Of a stretch of 64,000 nucleotides of DNA, positions 33,462 through 42,476 are shown one piece after another. Every line of letters begins with the position of its first letter. The stretch's first letter is position 1. Source of the DNA: Halobium salinum (GTDB taxonomy: Archaea > Halobacteriota > Halobacteria > Halobacteriales > Haloferacaceae); NCBI RefSeq assembly GCF_026586625.1, contig NZ_JAODIW010000006.1, forward strand, positions 1,463,061 through 1,527,060, in the 5' to 3' direction. The position numbers and the translations under genes are program-made. The notes beneath the pieces were generated by a model. It was not told the DNA's origin and did not search any database. It worked only from the letters and a program-made list of their open reading frames with translations.

Positions 33462-34628
33462 TTACTTCAGCTTGCTTAGGTTGGATCCTCCGGTATATAT
33501 TCTTCCGTTTGCAACAGTCGGTGAAGATGTGTCTCGGTCAAACGTGTAGAGTTTTTTCCCAGTATTCTGGTTGAGAGCTGTGTTCCCGAAGAAGAGTTTT
33601 CCGCTTCCTTCTCCTTTTCCAACTGGAGCAACCGTTGGGTCATAAACGCTTGGTAGTGCTGCAGTGCTTTCCCAGACAGTAGATCCGTCTGAAGCGCTTA
33701 GAGCAACCACAGGAGCACTATCTCGATCAAGTCCGGATCCACCGATTGCGCCGACAAAGACTTGATCTCTGATTACTGTAGGCGCGGACCAAGTTTCCGT
33801 CTCGTCTGCCGGCGCCTTTTTCCACCTCAGAGAGCCATCGGACTTGTTTAACGCCACAACCTCGCCAGTATACCCGCCTCCAAGGAAGACGGTGTTACCA
33901 GTTACGATCGGAGGTGAGAGAATTCTGTTATTCTTGAAACTGCTGGAACCAGCTTCTGACACCCAAGTAGCCTCTCCGGAGCTCAGGTCAATCGCGTGCA
34001 CATCATTAGCAGCCAAATAGACAGTTCCATCACTTATCCCGACCGGAGGTGCGTGCGCATGCTCGAGTCCCCAAGCAATTCCAGCATCGTATGTCCACTT
34101 CACCTTTCCTGTTGAAGAGTCGAGAGCATAGAGGCGGTCTCGAACCGCAGATTCGCCATCCCGAGAGATAGAATTGGGGTTCCCATTTTCTACTACTAAT
34201 ATCGTGTCTCCCGCGATCACAGGGTGACTATACCCCTGCTTTACCCCTTCAATAACGGAGTTGAGTGGATTTTCCCATACTTCTTTTCCATTGCTTCTGT
34301 CAAGTGCTCGGATACCCTGTCCCTCAGTTCCGAAGAACACCAAGTCTTCATTCACTGCAGGTACCGTAAGACCTGTCCCCTCAATATTCACCGGGAACTC
34401 CCACCGAAGGTCCCCGCTTTTTATATTTACTGAGAAGACTGACGATGGCCCAACGGTAAAACCACTGTTCCCGGATACGACTGGTGTCGTTAACGCTCCG
34501 CTCCCTAAGTCAACAGACCAACTGGGACTTGGAGGCATTCCGAATGAGGCGCTTACCTGTGTGGTACTACCTACTGTGCTTGCGATTCCGACTGACGTGA
34601 GGAGTGTACGGCGATTTAGTTCTGGCAT
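33462..34628 (-). CDS. Exported PQQ-like beta-propeller protein
   Basis: The 388-residue protein has a Tat-like N-terminus (NRRTLLTSVGIAST). At least six repeats follow of the type V-x-A-L-D/N-x-x-x-G-x-x-x-W (ALDRSNGKEVWE, ALDSSTGKVKWT, AIDLSSGEATWV, ALNKSDGSLRWK, ALSASDGSTVWE). This is the sequence repeat of quinoprotein-like eight-bladed propellers. No cofactor-binding disulfide is evident, so a scaffold or binding role is more likely than dehydrogenase activity. The beta-helix gene ends one base before it, indicating one transcription unit. Confidence 0.82.
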   Translation of the reverse strand: MPELNRRTLLTSVGIASTVGSTTQVSASFGMPPSPSWSVDLGSGALTTPVVSGNSGFTVGPSSVFSVNIKSGDLRWEFPVNIEGTGLTVPAVNEDLVFFGTEGQGIRALDRSNGKEVWENPLNSVIEGVKQGYSHPVIAGDTILVVENGNPNSISRDGESAVRDRLYALDSSTGKVKWTYDAGIAWGLEHAHAPPVGISDGTVYLAANDVHAIDLSSGEATWVSEAGSSSFKNNRILSPPIVTGNTVFLGGGYTGEVVALNKSDGSLRWKKAPADETETWSAPTVIRDQVFVGAIGGSGLDRDSAPVVALSASDGSTVWESTAALPSVYDPTVAPVGKGEGSGKLFFGNTALNQNTGKKLYTFDRDTSSPTVANGRIYTGGSNLSKLK

Positions 34629-34629
34629 T

Positions 34630-35826
34630 TTAAATTGTATCTACGATATTGTTTCGGTGAAGATTCATCTGGTCACTAGTACTCCACTCGCTTGGCGTCT
34701 GCTTAGGCCGAACAAAGGTGTTATTCTCTACGTTGAATACTGGGTTTGGAGGATTCCCACGAACGTTTACCTTCCAACTGTCGAATATTTGATTACGCTC
34801 CAAGCTAGTGTATCTCGCGCCCGAGAACAAGGGCATTTCAGTACCAAGCTGAAAGTGGCAATTCTGCACGTGTAGTGATTCACATGTGGGATGGGCGTCT
34901 AAAATCTGAAGTGTAGACGTACCCAAGACGCAGTCTTCGACCGATACGTTACGGGATTGGCCAAACCTATTTGTTCCGACTGAGAGGCCATGACGACACT
35001 CGTTTAAATGTGAATCTTTAATTGAGACGTGGGCACTTGCATTGTAGACGACCACCCCGTATCCAATACCATCCTTCTTACACTTCTCAAACTTCGAGTC
35101 TGTTATATCGATATTGTAACACTCGTCAATTTGTAGTCCGATACTCGAACAATTCCTTACCGTGACATTCTCTAGTGTGCTATCTTTACACCACTTAAGT
35201 TTTATACCTTCAAAGAAGTCCTTGTATCCATCTCCATCGATATCTTTGTCCACTGCGCTAGGACCGTCGAGCTCAACATTTTTTAGGTGGAATTCCACCG
35301 GTTCAATTACTTCTACTTTTGCATTCCGGCTGGTTAGATAGTCATAAATTAGTGATTCTTCAACCCTCACGTCACCATTTTCGGCTTCGTCTTGAACAAC
35401 GTGAGATTCACCTCGGTGGTAGCTGTTGTCAGACGACCAATATGCGTCGTCGTGAATAACATTCAGATCGCCTGGTACAGTAAGGCTTGCAGGATAATCC
35501 AGATGATCGGCTTGATCTGAACTATCATCATACGTTCCCCCAGCTTGCGTATCGGAATCAAGTGATTCTGTAGAACGTTTCGATCCTTTAATTACAAAGA
35601 GGTACTTGTACGCCCAATCATCCCAATCAAATCTAACATCCCCTGACCCTACTATAGTGAGATCTTTGTTTATTTCTACAGGAGTAGTGTCATTCGTAGG
35701 TTGATAGGCCGAGCCATCAGATTTTTCATGAATCGTAACTGTTGCCCCTGGTTCAGCGTTTTGGATTGCCGTTACAACATCCGACCAAGTTCCTTGGACG
35801 ACTGTTTCGTTATGGGGTGTGACCAT
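34630..35826 (-). CDS. Right-handed parallel beta-helix (pectate-lyase-fold) protein
   Basis: The 398-residue protein has repeating short strands with N-V-x-V/I and asparagine-ladder features. Examples are KDLTIVGSGDVRF, STLENVTVRNCSSIGLQID, YNIDITDSKFEKC and AHVSIKDSHLNECRHGLSVG. These are typical of single-stranded right-handed beta-helices that bind or cleave polysaccharides. No Tat or Sec signal is obvious at the chosen ATG. It lies upstream of the propeller with a 1-base gap. A glycan-related role fits the deacetylase in the same cluster. Confidence 0.75.
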   Translation of the reverse strand: MVTPHNETVVQGTWSDVVTAIQNAEPGATVTIHEKSDGSAYQPTNDTTPVEINKDLTIVGSGDVRFDWDDWAYKYLFVIKGSKRSTESLDSDTQAGGTYDDSSDQADHLDYPASLTVPGDLNVIHDDAYWSSDNSYHRGESHVVQDEAENGDVRVEESLIYDYLTSRNAKVEVIEPVEFHLKNVELDGPSAVDKDIDGDGYKDFFEGIKLKWCKDSTLENVTVRNCSSIGLQIDECYNIDITDSKFEKCKKDGIGYGVVVYNASAHVSIKDSHLNECRHGLSVGTNRFGQSRNVSVEDCVLGTSTLQILDAHPTCESLHVQNCHFQLGTEMPLFSGARYTSLERNQIFDSWKVNVRGNPPNPVFNVENNTFVRPKQTPSEWSTSDQMNLHRNNIVDTI

Positions 35827-36234
35827 TGTATTTAGTCTTGCACTACAATTATACCGTTATAAATCGTATGAATTAGTAGTGCGATTCCACTATTGATTTA
35901 GCATCTTAAAGCACTTCTGGTATAGTATTTTTAATATAATTGATAGTATATCTGAAGCTAAATGAAGTATGAAGATGAAGTCATTGTGGTGGCTATCGTT
36001 TCTGGACGCTCGACGCCTTCCTCAGCTAATAATTAGGCTACATGATTTATAGTATCAAATTATATAATTAAATTTTAATATATCTGTTATTAATATTTTA
36101 CACTATATACAGTATAAATTCCTTTGGAATATCTGGGTAAGGGATAGAGAGAAGCGGCATAGGGTACCTTGATTTGGAGACCTTGCTTAGATATTCAGGT
36201 GAATAACTCAGCAACATCTCATCAGACCCAATTC
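35827..36234. other. Very AT-rich intergenic region next to Orc1/Cdc6-like genes
   Basis: No gene is visible. About 36,030-36,125 is almost entirely A and T with many short TATA-like words. It serves as promoter for the leftward beta-helix gene and could also be an unwinding element, since two Orc1/Cdc6-like ATPase genes follow immediately. I saw no clear iterated origin-recognition boxes. Confidence 0.4.
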
Positions 36235-37083
36235 CTAAGTAAGGATCTGATCCAACAACTCCTGACTCACCTCAGTCAGACCATTATTATCTGCTTCTCT
36301 GCCGAGCCTTCGGAGTAAGTGTATTGCTCTACGGCAGTCACCTCCATCTCTAACTGCGGCTTCAGCCACCTTTCGAATCACGTCTTCGTCGACGGTGCCA
36401 GGGTAGAATGCTTGCTCTGCACGTTGCTTCAGAATCTGGGTCAGTTGTTCAGCGGTGTAAGTGGGGAATTCGATACCTTCTATCTGGACTCGGCTTCTGC
36501 TTCGACGATTAAGCTGGAGTCTGCTTGGCTGCTGGTTCGAGATCATCACCAGGCCGAATTTGGATTTAACTTCTCTGTTGAGTCTTTGTATGTCGTAGAT
36601 CACTTCTGATTTCTGTTTGAGTTGGTCGAACTCGTCGAGGATTATTGCGTAGCCTTTCGGTGCTCTGAGGCCCCGGCTTTTGTCGGCCCATTCCTCGAGT
36701 TTATTGAGCAGTTCGTCGATGGGTTTGCCTTTTCTTGGTGCCGGGTATCCGAGTTCGATGAGAAGCTGTGTGAGGAGTGATGGCCGGGTGTTGTACTGCC
36801 AGCAGTTGATAGAGATCGGCTTGATACTGGTTTCGTCTTTTAGCCGGTTGGAGACGTGTTCTATACAGGTTGTTTTCCCGGTTCCTGCTGGGCCGTACGC
36901 GAGCACGTTCACCGGTTCTACTTGGTCGGTGAGTGGTCGGAGGGCATCGGCAATTTTCTGGATCTCGGAGTCCCGGTTGAAGGGTTCCTCTGGTTGATGT
37001 TCCGATGTCAGGACTGATTCGGATTGGAATACGGTTGCGTTGTTGCTTGTTCTGTCTTTGAACACTATGCTACACCTTTGCAA
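36235..37083 (-). CDS. Orc1/Cdc6-like AAA+ ATPase lacking a clear winged-helix domain
   Basis: The protein has 282 residues. It opens with a segment like the Cdc6 start (IVFKDRTSNN), then FNRDSEIQKIADAL, Walker A GPAGTGKT, Walker B AIILDEFDQL, a sensor-1 strand (GLVMISNQQ) and a sensor-2 helix (DGGDCRRAIHLL). That is the Orc1/Cdc6 ATPase core. It is about 120 residues shorter than chromosomal Orc1/Cdc6 because the DNA-binding winged helix is missing. It diverges from a second ATPase gene. It may act in replication of the excised element or as a regulatory ATPase. Confidence 0.82.
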   Translation of the reverse strand: MQRCSIVFKDRTSNNATVFQSESVLTSEHQPEEPFNRDSEIQKIADALRPLTDQVEPVNVLAYGPAGTGKTTCIEHVSNRLKDETSIKPISINCWQYNTRPSLLTQLLIELGYPAPRKGKPIDELLNKLEEWADKSRGLRAPKGYAIILDEFDQLKQKSEVIYDIQRLNREVKSKFGLVMISNQQPSRLQLNRRSRSRVQIEGIEFPTYTAEQLTQILKQRAEQAFYPGTVDEDVIRKVAEAAVRDGGDCRRAIHLLRRLGREADNNGLTEVSQELLDQILT

Positions 37084-37232
37084 TGCATCTACTGTATTTA
37101 TGGCAACTATCTAATGGTTGGTCAGACAGAGGAGTTCGTATGAGCTATCCTACAACGTTATAGGCCTGCTTGACCCGGATAATGGGCTTTCCTGTGATAG
37201 TGTATATGAAATCTGTTGAAGCAGCTTTAGCC

Positions 37233-38294
37233 ATGAGTTGTATTGAAAACTTTCAGCCCTTGGAAACCCGGCATCTTCCAACCCAACTGAAGAACCGCAA
37301 TGAACTGAAATCAGCACTGAATCAAGAGTTCGGCTCAGATCTCAACTCGGCATCAAACATGTTCATCTTGGGTCCTCGTGGAACCGGAAAGACCCACTTC
37401 ATACGGAAATTGCTCGAAGACCTACCCCACAACGATGTCGCCTCGTGCTACGTCAACTGCCGTCAGTCGAACACCCAGTACAAGGGATTGAGTCAGATCC
37501 TGAGTGTTCTCACCGATGAAGAGATAGATACCGGTCATCACGTCTCTTCGTTACAGCGCCAGCTACAGAACCGGGTCGGGATTCAGCCCTTGCTGGTTGT
37601 ACTCGATGACCTCGAGTTCTTGGTACAGAATGATGGAAGCGATCTACTCTACTTCCTCTCAAGACTATCTGATTCAGTTCGACTGATTCTAACATCGTCA
37701 TCACCGTCGGCTCTGAAACAGGTTGACGGCCGGGCGATCAGCTCTCTACTACCACGCAGCCTTGAACTGTCGGAGTACTCTGAGAAGCAAGCGTTTTCGA
37801 TTTTAGCTGATCGAGCAGAAGCCGCGTTAGCCTCACACTCGCTTCACAACGACGCGCTTCAAAGCATCGTGGACACTACTCGGAATATCTCGATCGGGCT
37901 CTACTGGCTTCAGGTCGCGGGTCAGCGCCGGAATACAATCACGACTACAGTTGTTGAAGATGTGAAGCCGGACGCCTTCCGCCGATATCTCGACGACCAG
38001 CTACAGGAATTCTCTGTCCATCATCGGCTGGTGCTCCAAGCTGTGATGGAGCTATTGAAGGAATCCCCTGGAACTGTGCGGACCGGAAAAGTCTACTCAC
38101 GGTACAAAGCACTCTGCGACGTATACTCCGAGGACTCAGTTAGTCAACGCAGCATCAGCGACGTACTCACCGAATTAGAGCTACTGCAATTTATCGACGC
38201 CGAGTACTTCCGAGGAGGCCAACACGGGAAAACCAGAAAAATCAGTCTGAGCCAGCCATTCACCGCAGACTCAGAGCCTATCGTCCACTCGTAA
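37233..38294 (+). CDS. AAA+ ATPase of the Orc1/Cdc6-like group, divergent variant
   Basis: Starting at ATG 37233 (a TATA-like gtatatg lies about 30 bases upstream; the frame also opens at 37170) the protein has 353 residues. It has Walker A GPRGTGKT, Walker B LLVVLDDLEFL, sensor strand LILTSSS and a C-terminal helical/winged region (about 270-345, LVLQAVMELLKESPG). The order is that of Orc1/Cdc6 proteins, but the sequence is quite diverged, and STAND-like ATPases are an alternative. It pairs divergently with the shorter ATPase at 36235. Confidence 0.7.
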   Translation: MSCIENFQPLETRHLPTQLKNRNELKSALNQEFGSDLNSASNMFILGPRGTGKTHFIRKLLEDLPHNDVASCYVNCRQSNTQYKGLSQILSVLTDEEIDTGHHVSSLQRQLQNRVGIQPLLVVLDDLEFLVQNDGSDLLYFLSRLSDSVRLILTSSSPSALKQVDGRAISSLLPRSLELSEYSEKQAFSILADRAEAALASHSLHNDALQSIVDTTRNISIGLYWLQVAGQRRNTITTTVVEDVKPDAFRRYLDDQLQEFSVHHRLVLQAVMELLKESPGTVRTGKVYSRYKALCDVYSEDSVSQRSISDVLTELELLQFIDAEYFRGGQHGKTRKISLSQPFTADSEPIVHS

Positions 38295-38394
38295 TCTCCA
38301 AGGAGAGAAGATAACAGACCCCACCGCTTCCAATCGGCAGTCGTAACCGTTGATCAACGTAACCACTACACGTTTGAGTCCGTTAGCTGAGCCA

Positions 38395-39225
38395 ATGACC
38401 GATGATATCCCCACCGATTTTGATGGCCTTGATTGTAAGAAGTATGAGAAGCTCGTCGCAGGGCTAATCGCAGGGAAGCTAAAGCATGCAGACAATGACT
38501 ACAAAGTAACCCATGACGAGAAGAACTTCGAATACGAATTCCATACCAAACAAATCGATGTCTTAGTGGAGGACTCAGATGGGACAACGACTCTTATCGA
38601 GTGCAAGTTCCAAAAAGACAGAATCGAACAAGACGTACTGGCGAGCTTCGGATTCTATTTAGATCACTCCGAGGCTGACAAGGGGGTTCTCGTCGCGAAG
38701 AACGGGTTTCAAACCGGTGCGAAGAAAATCGCAAAGGGGATGGGGGTCAGACTTCTTGTCCTGGAAAGCATTCAAGGTTACGAGAAAGAGCTTCCTATTG
38801 ATGAGATATCGATCTCATTGCAGTATCCGGAGTTCCGGCATAGAATTGTAGTAGACAATCCTCAGACTGATTCTTGGAGCCGGTTGCGGGATATTCCTAA
38901 GGTCCGTGCAGATCAAGTCCTGATTCGATCATCTGAGGGGACTGCCCTCAGAAAGACAGTACGGGAGTGGGCGGACGAACAAGCTCGAGAATTCGGACCT
39001 GGAGAACGAGATCTCGATGGTCAGACAGTAAGGGTAGATGGAGAACTGCGTGAGCTACTCCTGATCAAGTCCGGACGAAATCCGAATTCGCCAATTGAAT
39101 CTACCCACTGGATCGATCTTGCAGATCACGTCGATCTGAGGATCTCCGATGCATTATCTGATGGGGTCCAATACGGAACATTCGACGAAGCCAGGGAATC
39201 GCTTAGCCTTGTTGAGATGGAATAG
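38395..39225 (+). CDS. Mrr-like restriction endonuclease-fold protein
   Basis: ATG 38395 gives 276 residues. The N-terminal domain carries the PD-(D/E)XK core: YEKLVAGLIAGKL (Mrr-type first helix), QIDVLVED (catalytic Asp) and TTLIECKF (E-x-K), followed by a Q/D helix and strand GVLVAKNGFQ. The C-terminal half (about 150-276) is unassigned. It could be a solitary type IV-like restriction enzyme or a DNA-processing nuclease of the element. Its 3' end overlaps the convergent HerA-like gene by 23 bases. Confidence 0.78.
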   Translation: MTDDIPTDFDGLDCKKYEKLVAGLIAGKLKHADNDYKVTHDEKNFEYEFHTKQIDVLVEDSDGTTTLIECKFQKDRIEQDVLASFGFYLDHSEADKGVLVAKNGFQTGAKKIAKGMGVRLLVLESIQGYEKELPIDEISISLQYPEFRHRIVVDNPQTDSWSRLRDIPKVRADQVLIRSSEGTALRKTVREWADEQAREFGPGERDLDGQTVRVDGELRELLLIKSGRNPNSPIESTHWIDLADHVDLRISDALSDGVQYGTFDEARESLSLVEME

Positions 39226-41002
39226 CATCCGATTCAGTGAAGTCGTAGAGCAGACGAAAGGCAACATGATCCAATGAAGTATCCGAGTTCTTCAACCTCT
39301 GTTTTAATCTTTCTCGAACGCTCTTGTCCGGGGTTAGAATCCAGACTTCGAAGTTCTTCGAGAGATGTTTATCTACGTGTTCGATCTCTCTTGCGTTGTT
39401 GCCCATCGCGATTTCTACTGCCAGCTCGAAGTCGTCCATATGGACGTAGATATCGGTGTCGAAGACTTCAATTTCAGCGGTCCAGCCGGCTTTTTCGAAG
39501 AGCTGCTTGATGTGATGTTGCCAGTATCGGTGGACGACCCCTCCACGACCTTCTTGCTTGATCTCTATCCCCTGGCTTTCGAGATAAGTGCGTCCCTTGT
39601 CGGTGAACTCCAGTAGTTTGAGCCGGCCGTCGCTAGTGGAGAGATTTCGTTCGATTGCGACGCCGTTGTCGAGGAGTTCGTTTTTAGCGTTGTTACCTTT
39701 GTATCGGCTGGAGAACTTCTCGTATCTCTCTGTGAGTGGTTTGAACGGGTTGTCGACTACGTCTTGGAGGAACCGCTTTGCGTCGTCGGAAAGATCTACT
39801 TCCTGTGGATCCTCGACGATGTTGGGTTCCTGTGGTTCGTTGGATCGGCCGGGCGCGACGTACTCTTTGAACCGGATCGGTCGCTGCCGTTCCTCAAACG
39901 GTAATTCGCTCCATTTCTCAGCCATTCTTCGTTCCAGGTCCTGGTCGGTGATGTCTTTCTGGAGTGGGTAGTTCCGGAGATTTACTGGGACAGGGCTACC
40001 GTTTCCTGACTGGTAGACCGCTTCGCCGACATCGAGCTGTTTGGCGTACTCTGTTTGAAGCTCTGAGAGATTCATCGCCTTCGTAACCGCGTTGAACTGG
40101 TTTCGGTCACCTGTAGAGAGCAAGAGTTTGGTGTAGGTATTCGCCCGGATCGACTCGGTCAGCTTCGAAGCTTCCTGATCACCGACTACAAGTGCTTCAC
40201 CGAACTCCCGCATCTTCGCAGTAATATCATCGATCTCCGGGATACCAGCCGCATCCTGACGCTCCTTGTAGACGCTGAAAACTTGCTTCGCCTCATCCAA
40301 GAAGAACACATGATTCAATCCCTGATCCCGGTGAGCCTGTGAAAGCCGGTACTCGTAGACGTACGCGAACAGGATCTCGGTGACGAAGTTCTGTACATCC
40401 CGATTCAAACCATCAAGCTCGAACACCACATTCTGATTCAACAGCTCAGGTACTGGGTATCCGGTGCTGCAGTCGAAGATAGTGCCCGCAGACAGGTTCA
40501 TCGCCTCCAACCGGTTGAGAACCGTATCCCGATAATTCGAAGTCTTCCGGACGTAGTTCACCTTCTCCTCCTTGACCAAGAGCTCGAGTTCATGCAAGCT
40601 AGGATACGGCGGCGAGTTCTCATTGAACAACTCATAGAGCTTGTAGAGCTGAATAACCTGCTTCAGCAGGTAGTTCGTTGAACCCGATAGCAGGCTTGTG
40701 GAGTGACTGAAGAGTTCGGAGAAGACCTGCGCCCAACGCCGTGGAGCCACACCCTCTGGAGGCTTCAACGGATTAAATCTGAGCTGACTCCACGGCAACA
40801 CTACAAGGTCGCTCCGCTGGTTCAGCAGGTGACGGTAGTCCTGCTTCCGATCAAAAGCCCAGAATGGAACGGGAAGCTGGCTCATCAAATTATAGAACAA
40901 GGTAGTCTTCCCGGACCCCGACTGACCTACTGCAAGCAAGTGCTTCGCCAGGTCATCGATTCTAAGCGACACACGAGCGCCTGTAGCCGAAGTTCCCAAC
41001 AA
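39203..41002 (-). CDS. HerA/VirB4-like DNA-translocase ATPase with nuclease-like C-terminal domain
   Basis: From the TTG at 41002 the product has 599 residues: Walker A VGQSGSGKTTL, FWAFDRKQDYRHLL, and Walker B HVFFLDEAKQVF with a VVGDQEASKL sensor strand. This is the HerA/FtsK-like translocase core. The C-terminus (about 480-599) has a winged-helix-like stretch. A PD-(D/E)XK-like pattern follows (TDIYVHMDD, LAVEIAMG, FEVWILTPD). The coding frame continues upstream to 41227 with convincing sequence (HRTPEGYGYDHLLLG) but no ATG, GTG or TTG there. The true N-terminus is probably further upstream, beginning at an unusual codon or via a frameshift from the coiled-coil gene. Confidence 0.85.
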   Translation of the reverse strand: MLGTSATGARVSLRIDDLAKHLLAVGQSGSGKTTLFYNLMSQLPVPFWAFDRKQDYRHLLNQRSDLVVLPWSQLRFNPLKPPEGVAPRRWAQVFSELFSHSTSLLSGSTNYLLKQVIQLYKLYELFNENSPPYPSLHELELLVKEEKVNYVRKTSNYRDTVLNRLEAMNLSAGTIFDCSTGYPVPELLNQNVVFELDGLNRDVQNFVTEILFAYVYEYRLSQAHRDQGLNHVFFLDEAKQVFSVYKERQDAAGIPEIDDITAKMREFGEALVVGDQEASKLTESIRANTYTKLLLSTGDRNQFNAVTKAMNLSELQTEYAKQLDVGEAVYQSGNGSPVPVNLRNYPLQKDITDQDLERRMAEKWSELPFEERQRPIRFKEYVAPGRSNEPQEPNIVEDPQEVDLSDDAKRFLQDVVDNPFKPLTERYEKFSSRYKGNNAKNELLDNGVAIERNLSTSDGRLKLLEFTDKGRTYLESQGIEIKQEGRGGVVHRYWQHHIKQLFEKAGWTAEIEVFDTDIYVHMDDFELAVEIAMGNNAREIEHVDKHLSKNFEVWILTPDKSVRERLKQRLKNSDTSLDHVAFRLLYDFTESDAIPSQQG

Positions 41003-41213
41003 CAGGTGGTCGTACCCGTATCCCTCAGGAGTTCGGTGGAACGGATACTGTGAGTGCTGAGACAGCCTCAGCTGAATCAGCTTCTGAATCCGATTCTGGA
41101 GGGAAGGACTGTTGGTTGCGATACCAGCCTTGAGCAGTTTCTGAATTCGGTCATCGTCTTGAAGCCCTGCCTGGTTGATTTGGCTGAGTAAGTTTTCCCA
41201 GTTGGGTTCGATA

Positions 41214-41603
41214 TCAGAGGAAATCGGTTAGATCACCGTCTTCAAGCTCGTCAAGTTCTGATAGCAGCTCTCGACGAGATTCTTCGAGATTTTCCCGGTC
41301 ACGCCAGTTCTCACGTCGCTCCTCACGCAGCTCTTGGTAGAACTTCCGCAGGCTCTTCTTCAACTTCTCTACCTGGCTTGGATTCCTTGTCCGCTTGTAA
41401 ATTAGCCCGAGACGTTCTACGTACCAGTCAATCTTCGACTCCAAGTCTTCGATAATCTCTTCATGGATCTGTTCTCTGCTCTTCAGCTCTTTGTTGACTC
41501 GTTCAAGCTCATTCTCTATCCGTTGCTCCTCTCTTTCCTGAGATCGCTCCAGCAGCGTCTCAATGTCGTCAGTAGTCCTGTTGAGGTAGTCGAAGTAGTC
41601 CAT
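41214..41603 (-). CDS. Coiled-coil protein upstream of the HerA-like ATPase
   Basis: The 129-residue protein is almost entirely charged heptad helix (ERSQEREEQRIENELERVNK, EELREERRENWRDREN) with a short tail EDGDLTDFL. Its 3' end overlaps the extended reading frame of the ATPase gene, so the two are linked in expression. It may be the ATPase's regulatory coiled coil. A frameshift near the stop would join them into one protein. Confidence 0.65.
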   Translation of the reverse strand: MDYFDYLNRTTDDIETLLERSQEREEQRIENELERVNKELKSREQIHEEIIEDLESKIDWYVERLGLIYKRTRNPSQVEKLKKSLRKFYQELREERRENWRDRENLEESRRELLSELDELEDGDLTDFL

Positions 41604-41646
41604 CCTGCCGCCCCGTAGATCGTATCGTGGCGAAGTGGGTAGTGAG

Positions 41647-41793
41647 TTATTCTTGACCAGTGTTCGTTAGACGGCGGTACTGCTCGGCCTTCTTTCGGTA
41701 GAGCTGTGGAAGCTGTTCGACTTCCTCATCAGACCACGACCTGATCTTCACAAGGAGCTGTTCTACCTCTGCCAAATCTTCTGAATATTTCAT
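41647..41793 (-). CDS. 48-residue helical protein heading the HerA-like operon
   Basis: ATG 41793 to stop at 41647 gives a compact helical peptide (YSEDLAEVEQLLVKIRSWSD, then LYRKKAEQYRRL). Its amphipathic composition and haloarchaeal codon use look real. It lies 43 bases upstream of the coiled-coil gene on the same strand. No family is recognised. Confidence 0.5.
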   Translation of the reverse strand: MKYSEDLAEVEQLLVKIRSWSDEEVEQLPQLYRKKAEQYRRLTNTGQE

Positions 41794-41924
41794 TAATGAA
41801 CATACTCGCACAGATACATATGAGGTTCAGGAGTGGTCGTGATTCGTTTGCTTCAGGGGTGAATGAAACCTTGAGAAGCGTAATTGCACAACGGTTTTCA
41901 ATAGTTCGACGAGTTTGTTGCAGT

Positions 41925-42248
41925 ATGAGTCCAGTTCCCAAGCTGGAAGTAGAGGACGCCAACACGACTGGATGGAAAAACTTGGTGTCAACTAATGGAC
42001 CAGGGGTTCTGAAAGGAATTGGAGTCACTCACGCATACGCTGCGGTTCCAGTTGTTCGGATTAAAATAGATGGCAACATCGATCAGAAGGGAGAGATCGG
42101 ATCTGGATGGGGAAGTAACTACGGGAATGTTGGAATGAGCTTGGGTCTTCCATTCAATGATAACCTCCAAATCGAAATAAAGAACCGTAACAGCAAGAAT
42201 CCAGTAACCAAATTCTGGGCATCGGTTGTCCTTGGTCAACATCCCTGA
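41925..42248 (+). CDS. Small beta-rich protein of unknown function
   Basis: ATG 41925 gives 107 residues; the frame runs further upstream but through a basic, unlikely leader. The sequence alternates short strands and Gly/Asn turns (GIGVTHAYAAVPVVRIKIDG, GNVGMSLGLPF, LQIEIKNRN), suggesting a single beta-sandwich. It has no signal peptide. It is followed 17 bases later by a small membrane protein on the same strand. A virion- or pilus-like structural role is possible but unsupported. Confidence 0.55.
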   Translation: MSPVPKLEVEDANTTGWKNLVSTNGPGVLKGIGVTHAYAAVPVVRIKIDGNIDQKGEIGSGWGSNYGNVGMSLGLPFNDNLQIEIKNRNSKNPVTKFWASVVLGQHP

Positions 42249-42265
42249 ACACGCCCAATCAGCTT

Positions 42266-42469
42266 ATGAGCGATATAGTAGTCTCGCTTGGATTTCTGCT
42301 GCTCTCATTAGCCGGACCATCAGCATTTGCAGCAGAATACACGTACGACCCCGATCCTAACGACCCGAGAGGTTCAGAACAAAGTTTGGAACGACGAAAG
42401 CTGATAGCTCTATCAGTACCCTCCGTAATCGGGGCGCTTCTCGTGGTATCCGGCTCTGTTTTCCTGTGA
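42266..42469 (+). CDS. Small two-helix membrane protein
   Basis: The 67-residue protein has an N-terminal hydrophobic helix (VVSLGFLLLSLAGPSAFA, possibly a cleaved signal with an A-x-A site). A short polar loop (EYTYDPDPNDPRGSEQSLERR) follows, then a C-terminal hydrophobic helix (LIALSVPSVIGALLVVSGSVFL). This resembles minor pilin or holin-sized proteins. It is downstream of the beta-rich protein gene. Confidence 0.5.
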   Translation: MSDIVVSLGFLLLSLAGPSAFAAEYTYDPDPNDPRGSEQSLERRKLIALSVPSVIGALLVVSGSVFL

Positions 42470-42476
42470 ATATCTG

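Noticed and set aside
36235-37083. Calling this a full chromosomal Orc1/Cdc6 initiator
   Set aside because: It is too short and lacks the winged-helix DNA-binding domain; only the AAA+ core can be supported.
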